This document shows positions 54,905-64,000 of a stretch of 64,000 nt of DNA, piece after piece. Under the pieces are notes generated by a model that worked only from the letters and a program-made list of their open reading frames with translations, was not told the DNA's origin and ran no database searches. Source of the stretch: Vicia villosa (taxonomy: Eukaryota; Streptophyta; Magnoliopsida; Fabales; Fabaceae); the NCBI RefSeq assembly GCF_029867415.1, contig NW_026706237.1, forward strand, positions 1-64,000, given 5' to 3'. How positions within the stretch are numbered: position 1 is the stretch's first letter; the number at the start of each line of letters is the position of its first letter. The translations under genes and the position numbers were made by a program.

Positions 54905-56168
54905 TCCGGGAAATTGTCGTGTCCACAGAGATTAGTGCTATTGAACTGCCGTTCAACAGTTTCTATGGTTTCGAGCTCGAGTTAAAATGGGTTTAAAGTA
55001 AATGCGGGAATTTAACTTATGAACATAAAAAGAATTTTATTATTCGGACAATAGAGACTCTCGAGATTTGGAACTCATATACCCGTTAAATACTTAAACT
55101 TACTACTCAGTTGAAATCAACCTAAACTACTAATCAACATCATCACGTATCGCTCACACGGAGGTTATGTCTATCGCAAAGTGAGAGAACGACCGTATTA
55201 CTCGCGTCGACGATCTCTCAGCACAACACGAGCAACACGAAAGCATTAAGAACTGACACTAAAGTGAATACTAAGTTCTAATATATATCTAGATTTAAAA
55301 CCCAATAAATGTTCTTCCTAAACCCGGATTCGAATCATCCATCTTTGCAACAATCCAAACCCACATAGAGAAAGCAATCACTAATGAAGATTTGTAATGA
55401 AAGCATTAAACAACACCATGAGCAATAAATATACATATAAACAAAGAATACTTACAAAAAAACCCCAACATAAATGGTTACAAAGAGAAGAGGAAGAGAA
55501 GAAAACCCAATTACTCGCGGTGTCAAACACGATCCACTAAGCTCCCGACTCCGGATCATCCATGAGCAAGCCATAAATGTTGTTTTCTAAGCTTTAATGT
55601 ACAAAAAATGAAGGTGATGACTTTGGGAACAAATACCCCAAAACCATAACCTAAAAAATATTTTTTCCCCTATTTATGCAATTTTGGATCTGGTGTAGCT
55701 CGCGTCGCGCGCAGAAGGGCGCGCCGCGCGCTGACTGCTGTCTTGAAAAAAATCAACTTTAGTGTTTTGGTCATAACTTGAGAACCGTAACTCCGATTTG
55801 TGTCTGGTTCGAAGCGTTGGAAAGCTTATTCAATTTCCTATCTAAAAATGACAAAATATCAACCAAATTGATGAATTATTATTCTTTGATTTTGAGCTTT
55901 ATTCGTTGACGAGTTGGTTCCGTTTCTAAAAAACGCGCGTTTGAAGCCGTGTCTTCGACACGTTATTGCTCATGCTCCAAACACGCAATAATACCTACAA
56001 AAAGACACAAAAACTATAAAATGGCATAAAAGTATATGAAAATACAACTATTCACAAAGTATACGTATTTATACACAAAACGGGGAATTATTCAAACGGT
56101 ATTAACAAAAAGTATCGATAAATGCCACTATTTACAAACACAAAATAACTAAATTTTTGCACTTATCA
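54905..56168 (-). mobile_element. Athila-like LTR, minus strand (approximate left end)
   Basis: The minus strand starts TGATAAGTGCAAAAATTTAG at 56168. The region just before it on that strand includes TTTGAGGACAAACAAATTC and TTGCGGAGAGTT, the phrase and primer tract that precede Athila/Cyclops-type LTRs. The other end carries CTCTGTGGACACGACAATTTC (about 54918-54938), also typical. The exact left boundary is unclear. A GC-rich tract with GCGCGCCGCGCG lies at 55700-55730. Confidence 0.6.
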
Positions 56169-57550
56169 AACTCTCCGCAACTTGAATTTGTTTGTCCTCA
56201 AACAAGTCCAAACACTCAAAGAATCAAAAGTAAAAATCCAAAGAATCCAGAATTAACAAAGTTTAGAAAACGAAACAATTGCACGGTTCAAACCAAAATA
56301 ACACAAACAAAGTAAAAACTTACCACAATCCTACAACGACACATGAAAATGAAACGAATCCTAAGTAAAAAAGTCATACAAAACATTCTAAAACAAAACA
56401 AGCTCAATCACGAAACACGCCTAACAAAAATTCATCGATAGATGAAAAACACCGAAAGGTGAGGACTTTGACACACACCCAACAATCTTGCAAACAATAG
56501 ACAAAATTATGCATTCATCCAAAAATAGTATTAAAAATGCAATGGCACGAATCACAAGGGCTTTCAAAGTTGTAATGTGGCTCGGTTAACAAACAAGTGA
56601 TAAGTCCTAAAGCTAATCGAAAACAAAAACTTGCCTAAACCTTAGAGAGTAATTACTTCCACAAAGTTTCACGCACCAAAATCTCGATCAAACTTCTTCT
56701 TTATCACAAATTTTCAAATCAAAACACAATACTTATTAGCACAATTTTATTCATACTCTTTTTGGTTATTTTCTATTTCAAATTTTTTCTCTTTTTTCTT
56801 TCTTTTTCTTTTCTTTAATTTTCATATTTTTTTTCTTTCCACAACCTCATACCAATCACAATATAAATGGGCAAACATCTTCTACCCAACTTGAATACAA
56901 CTATCATCATAATAAGAATACTCCCTACTTTCTAAGGAAAGGTAAAGATTCACACTATAAATCATAGTGGAGGGTTCAAGAAAACAAAGAATCAACATCC
57001 ATACACAATTGAAAACCAAACGCTCATAGACAAGCATTAAGCAAAAACAATGTGGATATTGATAAAAAGGCTCAAAGGAGGTTACTAATGCTCACACACT
57101 CACAGGTGAATTGATATTTGTCTATGGTAGTTGTGCTCAAAATCAAATAAGTGCCTTGATCCCTTTCGTGCATTCACAAAATCAATACAAACGAAAGATT
57201 TAACATAATAATATCCAGTTAAAACAAGAAATGTCGGTCTCTCTCATATATACACAATGGAAAGCCACCTCACATTTATGGTAAAAAAGGAAAACTAATT
57301 GTGATTCAAGTCATGAGCAAGTTATGCAAAAAGAATGAGTAATATGAAATTTGTACAAAAGAAAAGTCTCATAAATATGTGATGCTATAGAAAGCGATAA
57401 ACGAGTACCTTGCTACGTACGAATTTGAACAATCATTACCGCACAACCGGTATGTTGAATCTAACACAATCGGAGAATTACCAAATGAGACTCCAAGTAA
57501 TCGGGCTAAATTTGAGTCTAAACAACAACAAAAGAAGTAAAATTATAACT
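56169..57550 (-). other. Probable Athila-like 3' noncoding remnant
   Basis: About 1.4 kb adjoin the LTR on its internal side. The region is AT-rich with long T and C/T runs around 56760-56840 and no recognisable coding. The ORF at 57410-57688 has no supporting motif. Confidence 0.4.
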
Positions 57551-59096
57551 ATAAAATACAATACTGTACAACCTTGGTGTAAGCGGGAAAAAAGCGAGCC
57601 GAGTGAACCATTAAAAAAAGTTCACTGGACAAAAGAAACAAGGCGCGCGACGCTATTGGAAGGACCGAATATGCAAAAACCAACGTGATGAAAAAGTGAA
57701 CTAACGCGTTGTATTATTAGTTGACTTATTAGTGTTACTTTAGAATATTACTTCCAATTCTTTATAGACAAATAGCAACAATAATTTGTATGTGAGTGAT
57801 TTTATCAAACACTTGGTGTGCAGTAGTTACCAAGCTCTAACGGTTCACACAAACACAAATTAAGCTAGACGAAAGTAAAAAGCGATAAAGTAAAAGAAAC
57901 ACACAATTTCTTTAGGCAGTTCCCCTTGTCGTCCTCGCGTAGGGTACGTATGCCCCTAATTCTAAACATAGAATTAGGATATTCAATATTGAATGCAAAG
58001 TGTTTACAAGAGAAGAAAATTTTACCAATTACCAACTACAAATGCATAAATATTGAAATAATATTCTTCTCTTCCCTTGATTCGAGATGAACCAAGTGTG
58101 TCACTGATCTTTGATAAACCTCCGGTTGTAGCTACCTTGTTGAGAACCTAATGTTTCTCAAACCCTCTGCTCGGATGATTTAATCCCAAGATCGTGACTC
58201 TGATTCTTCCTTCTCTATCCTCCGATTATTGCTACCTTATTGAGTGAACCCATGATTCCTCAATCCCTTAAGAACGACTGAATATTGATGAAGCGGAGAA
58301 TCGTCAAAAACCCCAAATCCCAATGATCTTGGAGGACAAAACCCTCAAATTTTATTTAAGAAAAACCCATAATCTCTTAACTCGAACAAGAGCTAAATTT
58401 ACCGTCGAAGGTTATCAACACATACTCCTCACCTTGATTGACAAAAATTGTTATGTGTAATTGTCGATCGATGAGCGAGAAGTTGAAGATGATAAGAGCC
58501 TTGTGTATATCTTTCACTTTTCTTGTTGTATCCAAATGAAATAACCAATGAATCACTTATATGTCATGTAGAGCTAAAGCAATAAGAAAACAACAAAAAT
58601 CAGCTTTTCACAGCGACAGGACGACCTGAGCAACTGAGAGGGCCGACCAGTGCAAACCCGTGGATTCAACAGAGAAGGGAAAACAAGTTATGCGTCAACC
58701 TAATCATTTCATGCGTCAACCTGAGCAAGTCATGAATCGACCTATAGGTCGACTTGAGCAAACTCGTAGCTCATTCAAAATTTAATGCTTCAACCTAAGC
58801 AGGGCCATGCGTCGACGCATGCTATCCTAACATGGATTCCAAGATGAGTCAACCTGAGCAAACCCGTGGCTCTACCTAAGTTTCATGCGTCGACCCTGAA
58901 GGATCTATAGATCGACCTGAACAATCCAAATTACCAAGAATACCATTCTTGAACCTGTGGGTCGACCTGAGCCCTGTGTAGGTCGACCTGTACCTCTTAA
59001 ACAACCAAAAATGCCAATTTTAAGATTCTTCAAGCTTCCTACTTTGTCTTGTTGGTTTAAGACACATCCATACTTGAATTGCAAGTTTTGACATCA
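57550..59096 (-). mobile_element. Diverged Sirevirus-like LTR, minus strand (approximate ends)
   Basis: The minus strand starts TGATGTCAAAACTTGCAATT at 59096. U3 holds a palindrome-like array (GGTCGACCTG, GGTCGACTTG, GTCGACGCAT) at about 58620-58990. R-U5 keeps the phrase GGGTTTTGTCCTCC near 58347, found at the same offset (about 750 bp) in the copia-3 LTR. From that offset the end is expected near 57550. No internal region follows, so it may be a solo LTR or a fragment. Confidence 0.55.
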
Positions 59097-59189
59097 TTGA
59101 AAACACATCCTTGCCCTCACAGTGACAACCCGTCCACTCATATTGAGAGAGGTTATTCCAAGCAGGCTTGTTTGACTGAAAAATGCTAA

Positions 59190-59955
59190 GTCAAAGGCTC
59201 TTACTCCTTTCTTTCGAATTTCGGTCATTCTTCCATCTCGGGTACCCAACACCCTAGAGGAATTTGATGATGTTATGGCCAACGAGGATTTAGCCTTCTT
59301 TCGAAACTTATTTGTAACTAACAGATGAGGTCTTTTTGCAGATGCTTTTTGAACCCTATTAAAAGTTGGATCCCTGGTTTCGATGGTAGTTGTCAGCCAT
59401 GCAATGTACTGGGTTTTGGTGACCTTTCTAGGGATCGGGATAAGATGAAGGAGAAATGTGAGGCCCTTAAGCGGGGCAATTCCGTGGGTGAGAAGAATTT
59501 GGTCGGGCTGCGGGTAAAGGACGATCTTGCTGACTCTTTGCAAGAAGAGGTAAATCCATACAGTTCTTTGTCAACTTTGGTTGTTCAAATAACAGGGTTG
59601 AAGGCTTCTCTTGTTGAGGGAGGGAACACATTGGAAGAAGGCTTCTGAAGATGCAGAGGAAGCATGTTGTGAATTCAAAGCGGATTGAAAAAGTTCTTCA
59701 GCAAAAGAAGGATAGTCTGATCAATGCTTTGAAAGGCCTTGAGGAGGAAGTAGTTGTCACACGGAAGAAATCTCAAGAATCCCTTCAGTGGGCTGTGGAA
59801 GCCATGTATTAGGTCCATGATCAAATGTTGGAGTAGGCGTGGGGATTTTGTCACAGTCTTTTTGTTACTGTCAATCAGTTGGATCCTTTCCGAGCAGTTC
59901 CTAACGAGGATGTTGGAGGTGGTCTGAGTGCTTTAGAGTCAGGCGCTGATGTTTG
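59190..59955 (+). pseudogene. Plant 'gypsy-type transposon' protein gene, 3' part, decayed
   Basis: Fragments in several frames resume the gene broken near 54895. One is RISVILPSRVPNTLEEFDDV with FFRNLFVTNR (59190-59325). A Leu/Glu/Lys-rich predicted coiled coil follows (SKRIEKVLQQKKDSLINALK, EEEVVVTRKKSQESLQWAVE; about 59670-59815), then a tail (VNQLDPFRAVPNEDVGGG) ending at TGA near 59955. A coiled-coil C-terminus fits this family. Multiple stops show it is dead. Confidence 0.5.
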
Positions 59956-60172
59956 AAGGTATTTGCATTCACCTTTCTCTTTTATTTTTGTTTTTTTATT
60001 GTAAGATATTGTCGGGATCCGTGTTTCGGTTTGTAAACAATATTTTAATTTATTTATATAATTACCTTTTTAATTCTTGTGCTTTTTGGTTTCATATTAC
60101 ACTTTTTCAATAATTTTTTTAGACGGCTGAGAGCTGAGGATGCGAGTGCAATATCCTCTCTTAGAAGTTTTA

Positions 60173-60655
60173 AATGATGTCAAAACTAGGTAATATGTAG
60201 TATTTCTATATCGGGCCTTATCACTCTATGTCTAGGTTTCACTTTCATCTTAATACACTTTAAGATCAAGTCAAAAGCATTTAGACAAGTTTAAAATGTC
60301 AAAAATATGCATTTTTGTGAAAAACTATGTTTGGAGTCGACTCACCCGTGGTAGGTGTCGACTCCCTCTGAAGTATATTGAAAGGAAACTCTTTGTCAAA
60401 AAGAAGTCGACACATAGGGGTAAAGGAGTCGACACATAACACTAAGGAGTCGACTTCCTCGATTTATGGGTCGACTCCCACTGAAAGCTTTTTTGCGTTT
60501 TTAATCTTTGTCTAGGATAAGTCGACTCCCATGCATTTAGAGTCGATACATAACATGAAGGAGTCGACTCCCACGTGTTATGAGTCGACTCCTAATGAAG
60601 CAAATTTTATTAAAACTTCTCTGCCCACTTGGAATCGACTTTTAAGCAGTATGAG
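60173..60655 (+). mobile_element. Sirevirus-like LTR, U3 fragment, plus strand
   Basis: It starts TGATGTCAAAACTAGGTAAT, parallel to the start of the minus-strand LTR at 59096. About eleven GTCGAC-type sites lie at 60330-60640, here with the palindrome GGAGTCGACTCC. The fragment ends at 60655 where an Ogre LTR begins. Confidence 0.6.
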
Positions 60656-63600
60656 TGTAATACGATGGGAGAACTGACTTTTTTGGTTTTTATCCAAATG
60701 TGCGGATAGCTAGAGTCGCCACCGACTTTTCTTTTATCCAATAAGGAAAGGCTGAAAAGAACAAGAAAGACCTTGATAGATTTTGAGTTCGGGGGGTAAG
60801 TTATACAAAGGGAAGGTATTAACACCCTTTGTATCCATGGTTATCCTTGGGCTCTTAAATGGATAGCTCACTTTACTTGCTTTTTGAAAAGTAGTGTGTA
60901 TTTAGAAAATATTTCGTAAAAGTTTATCTTTGTAATAATTCTCGTATGAATGTATGCAAAGTGTTTATTTTTTGAAAATATTTTGGAGGTGTGAGGTGTG
61001 AAAAATAATTGACTTGTGAGCAAGCATTTAAGAGTGTCTCACCCACTCAAGGCCGTTCATGTTATTTTCCTTCTCCCTTTGGGGTAAGACTCTCCCTTAC
61101 CATTAGTTAGTAAGTAGTCTTTTCTTTTGGATGTGAAGGGACATGCGTAGGGTCATCGAATGGTCATCAAAGGCAACATTTGTAAGGATACCTTAGCAAT
61201 TTCGAAGGGACTATCATCATTTTTCGTAGAGTCATCGAGGGACAAGATCGTCTTTTTCGAAGGCAACTCGAAGGGTCATCGGGGGACTATGATCTTTTGT
61301 ACCGAAAGGACTATGATGATTTATTCGTAAGCGTCTTTTGCTAAGTTACTCCTACGTTTGAGGGACATGATCATTTGTAAGGCAACGAATAGAGGGTTAC
61401 CCTAGAGGTGCAAGTGTGAAGAGTGTTTGCTTTCAGTTATTTAATCTTGGATTAGGGTTTTCTAGCATTCGTTTTAGTCTCGCCATATAAACCCTAGTTG
61501 TTAACAGTTAATATTTACAGGAATAAAGTGCAAAAATAAAATAAAATTCCTATGCGATCACAACCTGTGAGCAGTTACATAATTATAAAAAATGCGGAAT
61601 TTGAATCTACACTATTACAATTGGTGAACAATTACAATTAAAAATAGCAAGAAAATAAATAGTCAGGAAAAAGAAAGTTAATGTTTGAAAAAAGTTTTAG
61701 GGGTAATAGATACCTAATTCTAATTAATTGAAATTAAATCTAATTAATTAAAACCTAAGTCGAAATTGATTTTAATAAATCCTAAATAACTAAATTAATC
61801 TAAATCCTAAGGTTATTAACCCTAATTAACTAAGTTAATTAATTAATTTATTCGGCCAAGAAAACCTAATTATCTAATTAACTAAATTTAATTAATTAAT
61901 TATTTGGCTAAAACCAAATTTAAATTAATCATCCTAAACCTAAAACTAAGACTAACCCTAATTATTTGGCTAAACCCTTATTATTACAGTTTTTAACAAA
62001 TGACTAATGGTTTGTGAAGGTTTGTGATTATGTTAATTATCGGTTGATAAATTAGAAAAGAATGTGAAATAAGCAAACAAAAATAAGAAGCCAAAAAATT
62101 ATGGGGGGGGGGGGATTGAATCCGCCCCCTTGAAGTCACAGGATAAAGCTTCATCCACTTGGCCAATCATGTTGGTGCGCTAATGAATGACTCACACTCA
62201 ATTCATAGGAAACCTGTTCATAAACCTAAAAAATCAAAAATAACATAATATAACAAAACCACAAAAATTCAAACTAATTAAACCCGCGCTAAACACTGTT
62301 CATCTTCGTTCTGATGAAAGACTTTTACTCATCCATCAAATTTCTAGCCAGGGTTCCCCAAAATCACGAAGAACAAACCCCAGCCATGACAATTCACGAT
62401 ACCTGCACTAATTCTCAAAACAAATGATCCAGAAATATTATATGCATTCATACAAACAATAATATATGATCAAAATATGTTTATGATGCGTGAATCAATG
62501 TAATCGAATTAAAAAAGTAAACAAATTATAGCACTTGGTTGAAGAGATTCACGAGGTTTTGAATGTTGGTGATGATTGAAATAGCTTCTGATCAACCTCT
62601 GGATGCTTGTTTGATCCTTAGGAAAGCTTGGAGATGGCTGCAAGATTGAAAACGGTCTGCCCTATTTTTTGAAGTTTTTTTGCGATTTGGAATAGTGTTG
62701 ATGGAGCAAGAATTCGTCATTGTTGGAGCAAGAATTTTTCCTCCTCCTCCCTCCCTCTTGGTCTGGAACTGTTGTCTACTTATAGTAGAGTGATTTAGGT
62801 CAACTTGTTTGCAAAGAAATCATGAGATTGGATGATTGGAGATTTGATTGGAAATTTGATTGGAAATCTGCATGAAAAGCTTCCATATTTGCTCAATCTT
62901 GTACCAATAATTGTCACATGATTTCTCCATCACAAAGATATGATTTTGGATTCATGATTTGATTTGAAAATCATATCTACATGCCTAAACTATATTAATT
63001 GGTATTTTATTTGATTTATTTTGATTTTAATTGAATAAAATCATAAAAAGAAATAAAAAATCACCAAAAGTATATGAATAGATTTAGGGGTCCTTGATAA
63101 GGTCAAAATTAAGTTTAGACCTTAAAAGATAGGTCACTTGGTTCAAAAATTCAAGTTTTACCATTTTGACTTTCATGAATTTTCTCAAAATTGCCCAACT
63201 TGTGCATCTCATAACTTGCTCAATTTTTATCTTATGAGGGATAATCTTGGACTTTTTGGAAACCTCAAGATGTCTCCTACAACTTCCTTGTCGGTCATCC
63301 TTTCATTTGAAGCTTTTTTCCATTTGTAAACATTTTTGATAAAATGTGTATTTTTGTTGACTTTTAAAATGACATGTAATGTACGGGCTTATATCTCTTA
63401 AATGAAGCATTTTTTGGAAAAACCTATAATAGAAAAAGTTGTAGAGAATTGAATTTCCTTCGAAATGAGCTTTTGTTGAGGAATTTCTGATGAAGTATGT
63501 GAAAGTTATGATTGGTCAAAGTTGAGTTGACTTCTCCTTAAGAAAATCCAAATTTGGTAACTTCTGCCTTTTAATGAATTTGAGATTTCTTTGCATCTTG

Positions 63601-64000
63601 ATCAACCCTTGATCAAATGATGAATGTGACTTCAAAACCTTGATGTTGGTCAAAAATCTTGAAGTTTGATTGTATGTTGACTATAGTTGACTTTTTACCC
63701 AATACAATCGACTATTGATCATCTGAGCAATTGACTGAACAATCTTGAGCTGTAAGTCTTGAAACTTAACATGGAGATACTTTGAGACATATGAGACACC
63801 ATGAAGTCCACTTGAGGCCTTGAAACTTCAATTTTCTCTGAAGAAATCAAAACCCTAGTTAGAGGTCCATTGCTTAGGAGGAGGCTTTATCTGATGAAAC
63901 CTTGAGTACCCTTGAGCAATTGAGAATCCTATGAGCACGAGGAGACCTCTTGAAACAAATTGTCTTGAAATATGGAGGGAAAATTTTGTAAATTTGCAAC
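60656..64000 (-). mobile_element. Ogre-type LTR, minus strand, running off the right edge
   Basis: The minus-strand sequence from about 60850 down to 60656 matches the left Ogre LTR end: GGATAACCATGGATACAAAG, then CTTTCCTT.ATTGGATAAAA, then GTCGGTGGCGACTCT. No primer site follows the LTR end at 60656, so this is a 3' LTR or solo LTR rather than a 5' LTR. A TATA box is near 62785. If it is as long as the left copy, its start is about 1.4 kb beyond the window. It is diverged from the left Ogre. No gene was recognised inside. Confidence 0.82.

Overview
This window is plant nuclear DNA made almost entirely of nested retrotransposons. The organism is most likely a legume, probably tribe Fabeae or a close relative. 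The basis is the Ogre/Tat-type Ty3/gypsy elements, with LTRs of 4.2-4.7 kb, a tRNA-Arg primer site and TGTTRYACCCC LTR starts, together with Sirevirus-like copia elements. No prokaryotic-type gene, rRNA gene or CRISPR array was seen.

Layout. (1) 1-7167 is the 3' end of an Ogre element: integrase C-terminus, structured 3' UTR, tandem repeats and 3' LTR. (2) 7168-40165 is one minus-strand Sirevirus-like copia element ('copia-2'). It carries gag, pol and an extra ORF, and other elements have split its LTRs. Its left LTR holds a complete plus-strand copia element ('copia-3', 7436-15306, TSD TTAGA) whose reverse transcriptase is mostly deleted. Its right LTR holds a complete 14,035-bp gag-only Ogre-type element ('TR-GAG', 25705-39739, TSD AGCAT) with LTRs of identical length and no visible difference. 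The left Ogre abuts copia-2 at bp 6 of its LTR and probably inserted there too. (3) 40166-46485 is a tandem duplication of a minus-strand gene for a repeat-containing RING-H2 protein. One copy is intact (44136-45221). The other has a frameshift, a Mutator-type MITE beside its TATA box, and is cut by copia-2. (4) 46499-52629 is a minus-strand L1-type LINE inserted upstream of the intact RING gene. (5) 52643-60655 is an older layer: a decayed plant transposon-protein gene in two pieces, an Athila-like LTR and two diverged Sirevirus-like LTRs. (6) 60656-64000 is a minus-strand Ogre LTR running off the window.

Inferred order of events: RING duplication; copia-2 into copy A (target GGTAT); then the left Ogre, copia-3 and TR-GAG into copia-2. 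Copia-2 has only transition-type nonsense codons plus one frameshift. Copia-3 LTRs differ by about 0.6 percent, and TR-GAG appears to be the youngest.

The most unusual signal is RNA-like structure in the Ogre-lineage elements. The 3' UTRs carry hairpins with conserved loops and stems that differ between copies yet stay complementary. TR-GAG also has about 21 copies of a CCAGA pentaloop hairpin and a hairpin array in its 5' leader. The Sirevirus-like LTRs carry arrays of GTCGAC palindromes whose flanks change symmetrically between families.
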